This document shows, in pieces, positions 1 to 12,553 of a stretch of DNA of 64,000 nt (position 1 is the stretch's first letter; each line of letters opens with the position of its first letter). A model generated the notes under the pieces. That model saw only the letters and a program-made list of their open reading frames with translations, searched no databases and had not been told where the DNA came from. The stretch lies in assembly GCA_937889645.1 (NCBI GenBank), contig CALBZE010000023.1, positions 50,996-114,995 on the forward strand. Direction: 5' to 3'. This DNA is from an uncultured bacterium (lineage in GTDB: Bacteria; Gemmatimonadota; Gemmatimonadetes; Longimicrobiales; RSA9). Made by a program: the position numbers and the translations under genes.

Positions 1-591
1 CCGCTCGATGTAGTCGTCGACGGCGTCGGTGCGCTCGGACGAGGCGACGACGCGCTGCGCCTCGCGCGGCGCGGAGTTGGTGATCGCCTCGAGGGCGTCC
101 TGCGCGTCCAGCGCGAGGATCGCGGCGAGGTCGTCGATGACGAGCGTGAGGAGACCGCCGAGCTTGAGCGCCGAGGCGTGCACGGCGTCGAGCGCCGCGG
201 CCGGCGTGGCGACGACGACCTCGGCCTCGCGGGCGTCGGCGGCCCAGCCGGGCGCGAGCGCGGCGATGCGCAGCGTGGTGCCGCGCGCGTAGCGGGCGAT
301 CGAGGCCGCGGTCCACGCCGCGACCTCCGGGGTGGGCACCAGCACCAGGGCGCGCAGCGCGCCCGCCTCCTCCTCCACCACCGCCTCCTCGCCGAGGAGT
401 CGATCGATCAATGCAAGTCCGTATGCGCCGACCACCCCGGCGCCGGCGGATGCGTTCAGCACGGCGTTGCCGCCTCGGCGCAGCACCGGCACCGCGGCAC
501 GTTGCAGCGGCGTCGGCGCGTCGTAACCCAGCGACTCCAACCCCTCGACTAGCTCGGGCCTGAGCCCGAGATCCCCGAATCCGTCAGGCAT
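1..591 (-). CDS. DEAD-box helicase-like protein with degenerate motifs (N-terminal part, runs off left edge)
   Basis: The first 197 residues follow the layout of a DEAD-box RNA helicase RecA1 domain: a Q-motif-like stretch YDAPTPLQ (residues 23-30), then the P-loop position, then a PTPEVA segment where PTRELA is expected, then the motif II position. The catalytic residues are gone. Motif I reads ASAGAGVV (47-54) instead of AxTGxGKT, motif II reads VIDDL (151-155) instead of DEAD, and SAT is replaced by ASS (184-186). ATP hydrolysis by this domain is therefore unlikely; a binding or scaffold role is inference. The ATG at 591 is preceded by GAGGGTGGG. The gene is divergent from the symporter at 708 and its C-terminus lies outside the window. 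The frame stays open throughout with normal codon use, so it does not look like a decayed gene. Confidence 0.72.
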   Translation of the reverse strand, partial: MPDGFGDLGLRPELVEGLESLGYDAPTPLQRAAVPVLRRGGNAVLNASAGAGVVGAYGLALIDRLLGEEAVVEEEAGALRALVLVPTPEVAAWTAASIARYARGTTLRIAALAPGWAADAREAEVVVATPAAALDAVHASALKLGGLLTLVIDDLAAILALDAQDALEAITNSAPREAQRVVASSERTDAVDDYIER

Positions 592-645
592 TCCCACCCT
601 CTTCACACGAGTTGTCAATGGAAACGGCGGCGGAAATATATCGCC

Positions 646-675
646 TTGCAAGTGTTCTGCCCAGTCGTGTACCTT
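646..675 (+). promoter_or_regulatory. candidate promoter for the symporter gene
   Basis: TTGCAA (646-651), an 18-bp spacer and TACCTT (670-675) lie just upstream of the preferred ATG at 708. The -10 is weak, and the assignment also depends on rejecting the earlier TTG (612) and ATG (618) starts. Confidence 0.3.
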
Positions 676-707
676 CGGCGCTCGCCTTCGAACCCGGACG
701 GTGCCAC

Positions 708-2120
<1,413 letters not shown>

Positions 2121-2137
2121 CCTCCGCGCCGCTCGCT

Positions 2138-2422
2138 CTACCTCCGCACCGGATCCCCGGGCTGGTACGGCAGCTTGTTCAGGAAGTACTGGGTCTCGAT
2201 GTCGAGGCGGGACGTCCGGAGCTGGTCGGTCCTGGCGTGGACGACGGTGTCCGGGCCGTGGCGGTGCGCTTCGATCGTGACCTTGCCGTCGCCTCCCTCG
2301 AGCGTGATCGAGTGGCGGTCCTCGCCCACCTTCTCGATGGGGAGGCGCTCGGTGAGGATCTCTTCGGCGGTCTTCAGGACCTCGCGGATCGACGCCGCGG
2401 TGATGCGTTCGTAGTCGGCCAT
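2138..2422 (-). CDS. small hypothetical protein, 94 aa
   Basis: Soluble, charged protein (starts MADYERITAASIREVL, ends YQPGDPVRR) with no signal peptide or membrane span. It looks like an N-terminal helix followed by a beta-rich segment (HSITLEGGDGKVTIEAHRH...TVVHARTDQL). I do not recognise the family. It lies downstream of, and in the same direction as, the transglycosylase gene with a 95-bp gap, so the two may be cotranscribed. Strong third-position G/C bias across the frame supports it as real. Confidence 0.6.
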   Translation of the reverse strand: MADYERITAASIREVLKTAEEILTERLPIEKVGEDRHSITLEGGDGKVTIEAHRHGPDTVVHARTDQLRTSRLDIETQYFLNKLPYQPGDPVRR

Positions 2423-2517
2423 GGCTCTCGTGTGCGACAGTGGTTCGACAGCGAGGCCGACAATCTGAACGGCGGTCGTCGCGGGGGCAAGGCGCGCGGT
2501 GCTCGGTGCGCCGGGGT

Positions 2518-3381
2518 TCAGCCGGACAGGACGCGGTCGGCGTAGCCGTTGTCGGGGTCGCCGCCGCGGGCGAGGATGCGGTCGACGGTGCCGGGTCCGC
2601 GGTTGTAGGCCAGGAGCGCGAGGCGGACGTTGCCGTCGTACTTGTCGATCAGGCTGCGTAGGTAGCGGAACCCGAGATCGAGGTTGAGCGCGCGGTCGAA
2701 GAGATCCTCGGCGGTGGTGCCGGGCCGGAGCCAGCGAGCGGTGCGGGGCATGACCTGCGTGAGGCCTCGGGCGCCGACGTGGCTCACCGCGCGCGGGTCG
2801 AACGTGCTCTCGGTGTTGACGAGCCCGAAGGCGACGTCGGGGTCGATGTCGTTGCGGACCGCGGCGTCGTAGATGTCCTCGGCCAGGTCGCGCGAGATGC
2901 CGTAACGGATGCGAGCGCCTTCGATGGTGTCCTCGCGGACCTGCTCGGCCTCGCTGCGCGCCCACTCCTGACTGACGGCCTCCTCGATGTCGCCGGGTCG
3001 CGCGGCGGCGGCGGCGCGGGCCTCGCGTTCGGCCCGCCCTGGTGGCACCTCGGCGGCCGCGCGGGTGGGCTTGGCGATCGGCGCCGCCGCGCCCGCGATC
3101 GTGAGCCCGATGATCGGTTCGCGGTACCGGCGCAGCATCTCGCGCGCGCGGCGCACCCAACCCCGCTCCTCCTGCCGTTCCCTGAACTGCTCCCAGCGTC
3201 TGCGCGCCTCCTCGCGGTGGCCGCGACGCCGGCGCTCGGGCGGTGGTGCGTCGTATGCCCGGGGCCATCGGTGGTGGCGACGCCGGCGGTATTCGCGATC
3301 GTAGGCGTGGACGTCGACGTCGTATGGCACGAAGGGGCGGCGCGGCGCACCGCCGCGCCGGTCACGGTACCGACCGTCCAT
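2518..3381 (-). CDS. lytic transglycosylase (SLT/GH23-type) with basic N-terminal region
   Basis: Peptidoglycan-cleaving enzyme of 287 aa. The C-terminal half carries the goose-lysozyme-like SLT fold: IDPDVAFGLVNTESTFDPRA, with the catalytic Glu in TES, then GARGLTQVMPRTA and LLAYNRGPGTVDRIL near the end. The first 75 residues are extremely Arg-rich and are followed by one hydrophobic stretch (EPIIGLTIAGAAAPIA, about residues 88-103), which could be a membrane anchor. A long basic tail before the anchor is unusual for an exported enzyme. An internal start closer to the anchor is therefore possible, but no better ribosome site is evident. Confidence 0.8.
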   Translation of the reverse strand: MDGRYRDRRGGAPRRPFVPYDVDVHAYDREYRRRRHHRWPRAYDAPPPERRRRGHREEARRRWEQFRERQEERGWVRRAREMLRRYREPIIGLTIAGAAAPIAKPTRAAAEVPPGRAEREARAAAAARPGDIEEAVSQEWARSEAEQVREDTIEGARIRYGISRDLAEDIYDAAVRNDIDPDVAFGLVNTESTFDPRAVSHVGARGLTQVMPRTARWLRPGTTAEDLFDRALNLDLGFRYLRSLIDKYDGNVRLALLAYNRGPGTVDRILARGGDPDNGYADRVLSG

Positions 3382-3456
3382 TCGCTCTCCCCGGGGCCAT
3401 CGTTCGCACTTGCCGTAGCCGGCCGGTCGCCAGCGGGTGCAGCATCCGTGCCCGCC

Positions 3457-4494
3457 TCAGTCCAGCCTGCAATCGATCCGCGAGATCGTTCCCGGCACGT
3501 CGCTCGGCCCGGCCTCGCTGGTCAGGACGAGCGACCCATCCGGCCCGAATGCGACGGCCTCGCCCTGCGGCTCGGCGAGGATCTGGAGGTCGATGCCGGG
3601 GTCGGGGAGGAGCGGGCGCAGGCGGCCGCGCCAGGCGACACGGTAGATCTGCACCGACGTGTAGGTCCGTACGGCGACCCACCGGCCGTCGGGGGACGCG
3701 TCGGCGCCGGTCACCTGGTACGGCAGCCCCACGGGCGTCTGCCTGAAGCGAGCGACCTCGCGCAAGACGACGACCTCGTCGGCGCGCGGCCGGCCCGGGT
3801 AGCGGAAGAGCGTGGGCGGCGCCTGGCGCCCCTTGCTGACGAGATAGATCGTGCCGTCGGGGAGCACGTAGATCGCCTCGGTGTCGACGACGTCGCCGGG
3901 GTAGCGGATCGCGATGCGCTCGGCCGGCGCGGTCGCCGAATCGTCCGGCGACGGCTCGGGGACGCGGTAGATCGCGACCTCCTCGCGCGAGCCGAGGTTG
4001 TTGCCCGTGTCGGCGATGTAGAGGCAGTCGCCGGCGTCGTCGCCGCAGGGGGCGAGGGCGATGTCTTCCCAGTCGTGGTTCTCGGCGCCGGTGACGCGGA
4101 CGCGGCCGAGGAGCCGGCCTGCCGAGTCGATCGCGAAGACGAACGCCTCGTCGCCCGAGTCGTTGTGCGTCCAGAAGACGCCCGGGTGGCTGCGGCTCGC
4201 GGCGAGTCCGCTCGATTCGGCGACGTCGGCCGGGAGCGTGCCGGTGCGGCGCGGCTCGTCGCAGAGCGATGCATTGCGTGCGGGGGACGAGCAGGAGAGT
4301 GCGACGAGCGCGACGGCGGCGGGCGCGAGGCGCGCGACGGCGCGGGGTACGAGCGGTGCGCGGCGACGGGGTGTCCGGCGGCGGGCGCGGCGATCGCCCC
4401 GCCGGCCGTTTTCCCGTCCGCCTATCGGGCGCCCTGCCGTCCGCCGGCCCGAGCCGAACGCGCTTTCCGCTCCGTTCCGCGCAACGTGTTTCAT
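3457..4494 (-). CDS. exported beta-propeller protein, probable lipoprotein
   Basis: 345 aa from the ATG at 4494. An Arg-rich leader precedes a hydrophobic core PAAVALVALSC whose Cys could be lipidated, although the -3 residue is not the usual Leu. A GTG further in would give a shorter, more normal signal peptide. The mature part has repeated beta-blade signatures (SSGLAASRSHPGVFWTHND, DWEDIALAPCGDD, CLYIADTGNN, GTIYLVSKG, ASPDGRWVAVRTY, AFGPDGSLVLTSE) like those of phytase-like/esterase-like propellers of the cell envelope. Substrate unknown. The gene is divergent from the phosphatase/kinase operon at 4689. Confidence 0.68.
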   Translation of the reverse strand: MKHVARNGAESAFGSGRRTAGRPIGGRENGRRGDRRARRRTPRRRAPLVPRAVARLAPAAVALVALSCSSPARNASLCDEPRRTGTLPADVAESSGLAASRSHPGVFWTHNDSGDEAFVFAIDSAGRLLGRVRVTGAENHDWEDIALAPCGDDAGDCLYIADTGNNLGSREEVAIYRVPEPSPDDSATAPAERIAIRYPGDVVDTEAIYVLPDGTIYLVSKGRQAPPTLFRYPGRPRADEVVVLREVARFRQTPVGLPYQVTGADASPDGRWVAVRTYTSVQIYRVAWRGRLRPLLPDPGIDLQILAEPQGEAVAFGPDGSLVLTSEAGPSDVPGTISRIDCRLD

Positions 4495-4615
4495 CGCCGA
4501 AGAATGCCCGGAGCGGCGGGGCGGCGTCAAGCGGAGGCGGCGCCCACGTGTCGGCACGGTTCGGTGGTCTTCGCGCCCGCCCGGCACCCGGCGGCCCCCG
4601 CCGCGCCGGCCGGCC

Positions 4616-4644
4616 TTGACCTCGCCCCCGCTCGGGGCTAGGGT
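4616..4644 (+). promoter_or_regulatory. promoter of the phosphatase-kinase operon
   Basis: TTGACC (4616-4621), exactly 17 bp, then TAGGGT (4639-4644). Predicted transcription start near 4651, leaving a leader of about 38 nt before the ATG at 4689. Confidence 0.65.
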
Positions 4645-4688
4645 CCGACGGGTACGGAGATCCACGTCGCAACGCGAAAACGACGACC

Positions 4689-5180
4689 ATGCAAGCAGAA
4701 CCCGTCCGCGTCCTGTTCGTCTGCTTGGGGAACATCTGCCGATCGCCGATGGCGGAGGCGGTCTTCCGGGCGCTGGTCCGGGACGACGGCATCGAGGACC
4801 GGTTCGATATCGACTCGGCGGGGACCTCGGACTACCACGAGGGCGAGCCGCCGGACGCGCGGGCGCGCGAGGTCGCGCGCAGGCGCGGGATCCGGCTGAC
4901 CGGCCGCTCGCGGCCGATCCGGGTGGAGGACGTGCACCGCTTCGACTACGTCCTGGTGATGGACTCCGAGAACCTGCGCGACGTCGTCCGACTGGCGGGG
5001 AGCGCCGAGGTCCGCGCGAAGGTGCGGCGGTTGCGGGAGTTCGACCCGCTCGCGAACGGGGATCTCGACGTCCCCGACCCGTACTACGGCGGCCGCGAAG
5101 GTTTCGAGCGCGTGCAGGAGATGCTGGAGCGGTCGTGCCGTGGGCTCCTGGATCACATACGCAGCGACCGCGGATTGTGA
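4689..5180 (+). CDS. low-molecular-weight phosphotyrosine-type phosphatase
   Basis: 163-aa cytosolic phosphatase with a complete active site: the loop CLGNICRS (nucleophile Cys12, Arg18) and the general-acid Asp in DPYYGG (Asp130). The gene ends in GTGA, so its stop overlaps the GTG start of the fructosamine-kinase gene. Such adjacency is known in many bacteria, and LMW-PTP relatives have been shown to act as protein-ribulosamine-5-phosphatases. That context makes a role in protein deglycation at least as likely as phosphotyrosine or phosphoarginine removal. It is the first gene behind the TTGACC/TAGGGT promoter. Confidence 0.9.
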   Translation: MQAEPVRVLFVCLGNICRSPMAEAVFRALVRDDGIEDRFDIDSAGTSDYHEGEPPDARAREVARRRGIRLTGRSRPIRVEDVHRFDYVLVMDSENLRDVVRLAGSAEVRAKVRRLREFDPLANGDLDVPDPYYGGREGFERVQEMLERSCRGLLDHIRSDRGL

Positions 5181-6115
5181 AGCGAGAGCTACCGACGGAC
5201 CTGGCCGAAGGCGTGCAGGCGGCGCTGGACGCGCGGGCGGGGAAGCATTCGCCGCTGAGCCACGTCTCGCCCGTCGGCGGCGGGTGCATCCACAACGCGT
5301 ATCGGATCGAGACGGAGGCGGGCGACGTCGCCTTCCTGAAGTGGAGCCCGCGCGGGTCGGTCCCGCCGGGCGTGTTCCGCGCGGAGGTCGCGGGGCTGCG
5401 CGCGCTCGCGGCGACGGGCGCGCTGCGGGTGCCGGCGGTGCTGGACGTCTTCGACCCATTTGACGCGTCGGAGGCCGGCGACCGGCCGACCGCGTGGCTC
5501 CTCCTCGAGTGGCTGGAGCCCGGGCGCGCGGGGCCGGAGACGTGGCCGCGCCTCGGCCGTGGGCTCGCCGCGATGCACCGGGCCCGCGCGGACCGGTGGG
5601 GCGCCGAAGAGGGGAACTTCATTGGGCCGCTCCCGCAGCCCAACGGCTGGTTCGACGACTGGGCGGCCTTCTGGCGCGAGCGACGCCTCGAGCCGCAGCT
5701 CCGGCTCGCGTACGACGCCGGTCACTTCGGCCCGGCCGAGCGCCGTCGCTTCGACCGCCTCCTCGACACGCTCGACGACGTCCTCGCCGGCGCGGATGCC
5801 GACGGTCCGTCCCTCCTCCACGGCGACCTCTGGAGCGGGAACGTCCACGTCATGGCCGGAGGCGAGCCGGCGCTGCTCGACCCCGCCGCGTACCACGGGC
5901 ACCGCGAGGTCGACCTGGCGATGGCGGAGCTATTCGGCGGGCTCGAGCCGGCGTTCTTCGACGCGTACGCCGAGGCGTGGCCGCTGCAGCCCGGGTACCG
6001 CCCGCGGCGCCGCGCGGCGTACCAGCTCTACTACCTCCTCGTCCACGTCAACCTGTTCGGCGCGGGGTACGTCGGCGCCACGCTGCGGGCGCTCGCGCAA
6101 GCGCTCGGCGGGTAG
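5177..6115 (+). CDS. fructosamine/ribulosamine 3-kinase family protein
   Basis: 312-aa aminoglycoside-phosphotransferase-fold kinase. The ATP-binding lobe has GGGCIHNAYRIET and the lysine in VAFLKW; the catalytic loop is HGDLWSGN and the metal-binding segment is LLDPAAYHGHREVDLAMAELFGG, all diagnostic of the fructosamine-3-kinase family. It should phosphorylate ketoamine adducts on proteins so that they break down spontaneously, a repair of glycation damage. The GTG start overlaps the upstream stop by 4 bp (GTGA), implying translational coupling to the phosphatase. Bacterial homologues mostly prefer ribulosamines or erythrulosamines; the substrate here is not decided by the sequence. Confidence 0.88.
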   Translation: MKRELPTDLAEGVQAALDARAGKHSPLSHVSPVGGGCIHNAYRIETEAGDVAFLKWSPRGSVPPGVFRAEVAGLRALAATGALRVPAVLDVFDPFDASEAGDRPTAWLLLEWLEPGRAGPETWPRLGRGLAAMHRARADRWGAEEGNFIGPLPQPNGWFDDWAAFWRERRLEPQLRLAYDAGHFGPAERRRFDRLLDTLDDVLAGADADGPSLLHGDLWSGNVHVMAGGEPALLDPAAYHGHREVDLAMAELFGGLEPAFFDAYAEAWPLQPGYRPRRRAAYQLYYLLVHVNLFGAGYVGATLRALAQALGG

Positions 6116-6197
6116 CGAGCGGGAAGCGCGGCCGCCCGCTGTGCCCGGCCGGCGGCGGCCTGCCCGGCCGACGTGAGCCGCCCGCTTGGCCCGCCCC

Positions 6198-9248
<3,051 letters not shown>

Positions 9249-9342
9249 TCCGCTCGGGTCCCTGACCGCTCCTCCGCCTTGCCCGGGGGGCCAGTTGCAT
9301 TTCCCGGGCCGGTCGCGTCCCAGAGCGAATCGAGCGGGTGCG

Positions 9343-10539
9343 CTAGCGGACCAGAGCGTCGGCCATCCTCGACACCGCGCGGTCGAGCGCTTCCTCCGAC
9401 GCCGCGAAGGACAGGCGCACGAACCGGTCGTCGCCGAAGGCGGCGCCCGGCACGAGCGCGACGCCCGCGCGGTCGAGCAGGTCGTTGCAGAACGAGACCG
9501 AGTCGGTCACGTCGCCGGTGTAGAAGCCGTCGGCGCGGAAGAAGAGGTAGAACGCGCCGTCCGGACGGACGTACGGCACGTCCGGCAGCCGCTCGCGGAA
9601 CAGGTCGAGCAACAGGTCGCGGCGCTGGCGAAACACCTCGACCATCTTCGCGATCGCCTCTTCCTCGAGCGGTTCGGCGTTGTACGCCGCGATCGCCGCG
9701 TGCTGGGACGGCGCCGCCGCGTTCGACGTGATGTGGCTCTGCAGCGCCGCCATGTGGCCGGCCAGCACGGGGTCCGAGTAGGAGAAGCCGATGCGCCAAC
9801 CCGTCATCGCGAACGCCTTGGATGCGCCGTCGATGACGACGGTGCGCTCGGCGAGCGCCGGGTCCAGGTTGAGGACTCCCGCGGCCGGACCGGCCGCGGC
9901 GAAGTGGATCCGCGAGTAGATCTCGTCGCTCAGGATCCAGACGTCGCGCTCGGCGGCCCAGCGCGCGATCGATTCCAGCTCCTGGCGCGTATAGACCGCG
10001 CCCGTCGGGTTCGACGGCGAGTTCAGGATCAGCCCGCGCACGCGCTCGTCCCAGGCCGCGTCCAGCTCCTCCGGCCCGAGCTTGAAGCCGCGCTCCTCGC
10101 GGGCGCGCACGATCACCGGCTCCGCGCGCGAGAGCTTGACCAGCTCCGGGTAGCTCGTCCAGTACGGCGCAGGGATCAGCACCTTGTCGCCAGGGCCGAA
10201 GAGGACGAAGCAGGCGTTGAAGATCGCCTGTTTCGCGCCCGCCGTGACGACGATGCCCTTGGGATCGAACGGGCGGCCGTAGCGGCGCTCGAGACTCGAG
10301 GCGATCGCCTGGCGCAGCGCGGACAGCCCGGCGGGCGGCGTGTAGCGCGTCTCGCCGTTCGCGATCGCGGCGATCCCCGCCTGCGCGATGAAGTCCGGCG
10401 TCCGGAAATCCGGCTCGCCCGCGCTCAGGTCGATGATGTCGCGGCCCTGGGCGCGCAGCTCCTTGGCCAGCGCCGCGACCGCCATGGTCGCCGAAGGCGT
10501 CAACTCCGCGATGTTCTGACTGATACGCACGGTTCGCAC
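9343..10539 (-). CDS. aspC: class I aspartate-type aminotransferase (PLP)
   Basis: 398-aa PLP enzyme of the subgroup Ib aspartate aminotransferase/prephenate aminotransferase type. Visible landmarks are SAGEPDF near 39, NSPSNPTG (172-180), the cofactor-binding LSDEIYS, and the Schiff-base lysine Lys241 in DGASKAFAMTGWRIG. Length and N-terminus fit the family. The start is GTG at 10539; a second in-frame GTG lies 9 bp downstream. It should transaminate aspartate/2-oxoglutarate and perhaps prephenate. The gene shares orientation with the histidine kinase but is separated by 94 bp. Confidence 0.9.
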   Translation of the reverse strand: MRTVRISQNIAELTPSATMAVAALAKELRAQGRDIIDLSAGEPDFRTPDFIAQAGIAAIANGETRYTPPAGLSALRQAIASSLERRYGRPFDPKGIVVTAGAKQAIFNACFVLFGPGDKVLIPAPYWTSYPELVKLSRAEPVIVRAREERGFKLGPEELDAAWDERVRGLILNSPSNPTGAVYTRQELESIARWAAERDVWILSDEIYSRIHFAAAGPAAGVLNLDPALAERTVVIDGASKAFAMTGWRIGFSYSDPVLAGHMAALQSHITSNAAAPSQHAAIAAYNAEPLEEEAIAKMVEVFRQRRDLLLDLFRERLPDVPYVRPDGAFYLFFRADGFYTGDVTDSVSFCNDLLDRAGVALVPGAAFGDDRFVRLSFAASEEALDRAVSRMADALVR

Positions 10540-10691
10540 TCGGTTGGGGGAGCAGGACGCCGAAAGATTGGGGCGCGCCGCCCAGAGGACAAGTTCCGGG
10601 CCACGGCACCATCGGTGCAGGCGCGGGGTAGGGCGTGGAAGGCGCGCGGGCGCCCGCCGCGGTCGTGGGTGCCGGCCCCCGCGGACATTGC

Positions 10692-10762
10692 AGCCTGCCC
10701 GTCGCGGTCGCGGCGGTCTGCCCGTCGCGCGCGGTCACGGCGGCTTGCCCGCCGCGGTCGAC
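10692..10762. repeat. three imperfect ~25-bp direct repeats
   Basis: TGCCCGTCGCG-type units begin at 10696, 10719 and 10746 (TGCCCGTCGCG, TGCCCGTCGCG, TGCCCGCCGCG), each preceded by GGCGG or GCAGC and followed by CGGTC. They lie in the divergent gap between the aminotransferase and the M28 peptidase. Confidence 0.5.
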
Positions 10763-10805
10763 GTGGTGTCCCGACGTTCGAGAACCCGAGGCGGAAGTCC
10801 ACCGG

Positions 10806-12443
10806 ATGACATCGAGGAATCGTGATCGCGTCCGCCGGGTCGCGCGGCTCGTGGCGGCGCCGTCGGGCAGACGCCGCTCGGAGGCGGCGCCGTCCGTCCT
10901 TCGCAGGTCCATCGCCGCGGCCATCGCTGCGTTGGCGCTTGCTACGCTCGGCGCGTCGCCGGCGACGGCGCAACGAGCCGACTTCGGTTCCGCACCGGCC
11001 CCGCCCCGGATCGACACCCTCGCCCTCCGCGAGCACACCCGCTTCCTCGCCGACGACCGGCTCGAGGGGCGCGGGACGGGGACGCCGGGCGAGCGCATCG
11101 CCGCCGACTACATCCGTCGGCAGCTCGAGCGGATCGGCGCGCGCGGCGCCGCGGCCGACGGCGGCTACCTCCAGCCGATCCCGCTGCGCGTGGCCACGAT
11201 CGACGACGCCGCGACGCGAGTCGCCGTGGTACGCGACGGCACGCGTGCCGAATTCGCGAGCGGCAGCGACTTCATCGTCGAGCGCGGCGGCCGCGGCGCG
11301 TTCCGCGACTTTTCCGGGGCGGCGATCTTCGCCGGGACCGCGGCCATCGCGCGCGACGCGCTGGCCCGCCACGAGCGGCTGGACGGGCACGTGGTCGTCC
11401 TGATCGGCACGCTCGGCGACCACGCCGCGGAGCTGATCCCGGATTGGACGCGGCGCGGCGCCGAAGGCGTCGTCTACATCGTCCCCGAGAGGGACCGATT
11501 CGATGCGTACGCGCGCAGCCGCGGCGGTGAGCGCTACTACGTCGATGCCGACGTCGACGAACCCGCCTGGCAGTCGCCGCTCCCCACGCTCGTGGCCGGG
11601 CCGCGCCTGGCCGCGGCGCTGCTGGCCGGTGCGCCGCTCGCGCCCGACGCGCTGGACGGTTCGAAGCCGTTCGACGCCCTCCCCCTCGGCCGGACGCTCG
11701 AGGCGACGATCCGCGTCGCCGACACGCCGCTCCCCGCCGCGAACGTCGCGGCGCTGATCCCGGGGCGCGACCCGGCGCTGCGGGACGAGGTCGTCGCCTA
11801 CACGGCCCACTACGACCACGTCGGGATCGGCCCGGCCGACGCGACCGGCGATTCGATCTACAACGGCTTCTCGGACAACGCCGCGGGCGTCGCAATGCTG
11901 CTCGCCATCGGCGAGGCGTTCGTGCGCGAGCCGCCGGCGCGGTCGGTCCTACTCCTCTTCTTCACGGGCGAGGAGCTGGGGTTGCTCGGATCGGCGTACT
12001 ACGTGGCGGAGCCGCTGGTCCCGTTGGAGCGGACCGTCGCCGTCATCAACCTGGACGCCGGCGCGCCGCCCGCGCCGCCCCGGAGCTGGCGGGTCGCGGG
12101 CGGGACATCGTCGACCCTGGGCGACGTCGCGCGCAGCGTCGCCGCGGCGCAGGGGTGGACAGCCGAGCCGTCCGGCCCGCGGCCCAACTCGGATTACTGG
12201 CCGTTCCTCCACGCCGGCGTGCCGGCCGTCTTCCTCATCCCCGGCTCCGACTGGGAGGGTGTCACGCGCGCCGAGCAGGAGGCGCTCCGCGCCCGCTGGG
12301 ACCGCTACCACCAGCCCGGCGACGAGTGGCACCCGGAATTCCCCTTCGCGGGGCTGCGGCGTTACGCGGAATTCGCGTGGCTGGTCGGGGCGGAGGTGGC
12401 GAATGCGCCCGGGCGGCCGAGGATGATGGGTGGGGGTGGGTGA
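10806..12443 (+). CDS. secreted M28 family zinc aminopeptidase
   Basis: 545 aa from the ATG at 10806, chosen because it puts a normal export signal (R-rich start, hydrophobic 36-50, cleavage after ATAQ) at the N-terminus. A protease-associated-like insert precedes the catalytic domain. Cocatalytic zinc ligands are visible: His335 in TAHYDHVG, Asp357 in SDNAAG, Glu389-Glu390 in FTGEELGLLGS, Asp in INLDA and a terminal His in YHQPGDEWH. It should remove N-terminal residues from peptides in the periplasm or outside. The C-terminus ends in a short Met/Gly-rich tail. Monocistronic as far as seen. Confidence 0.88.
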   Translation: MTSRNRDRVRRVARLVAAPSGRRRSEAAPSVLRRSIAAAIAALALATLGASPATAQRADFGSAPAPPRIDTLALREHTRFLADDRLEGRGTGTPGERIAADYIRRQLERIGARGAAADGGYLQPIPLRVATIDDAATRVAVVRDGTRAEFASGSDFIVERGGRGAFRDFSGAAIFAGTAAIARDALARHERLDGHVVVLIGTLGDHAAELIPDWTRRGAEGVVYIVPERDRFDAYARSRGGERYYVDADVDEPAWQSPLPTLVAGPRLAAALLAGAPLAPDALDGSKPFDALPLGRTLEATIRVADTPLPAANVAALIPGRDPALRDEVVAYTAHYDHVGIGPADATGDSIYNGFSDNAAGVAMLLAIGEAFVREPPARSVLLLFFTGEELGLLGSAYYVAEPLVPLERTVAVINLDAGAPPAPPRSWRVAGGTSSTLGDVARSVAAAQGWTAEPSGPRPNSDYWPFLHAGVPAVFLIPGSDWEGVTRAEQEALRARWDRYHQPGDEWHPEFPFAGLRRYAEFAWLVGAEVANAPGRPRMMGGGG

Positions 12444-12553
12444 GGGGGCGTGTGGTGATGGGCGGTGGGGGTGGCGTGGCGGTGTGGTGGCGGGTGGCGG
12501 TGTGGTGGTGTGGCCCGGTTGGTTGGGGCGTGCGTAGTGTGTGGTGGCGGGTG
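12444..12553 (+). other. G/T-skewed non-coding stretch
   Basis: About 110 bases after the peptidase stop are almost devoid of A and C on the plus strand, with many short G runs (GGGGG, GGG, GG separated by T). It has no credible gene and could form G-quadruplex or R-loop structures. No T-tract terminator is evident for the peptidase. Confidence 0.5.
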
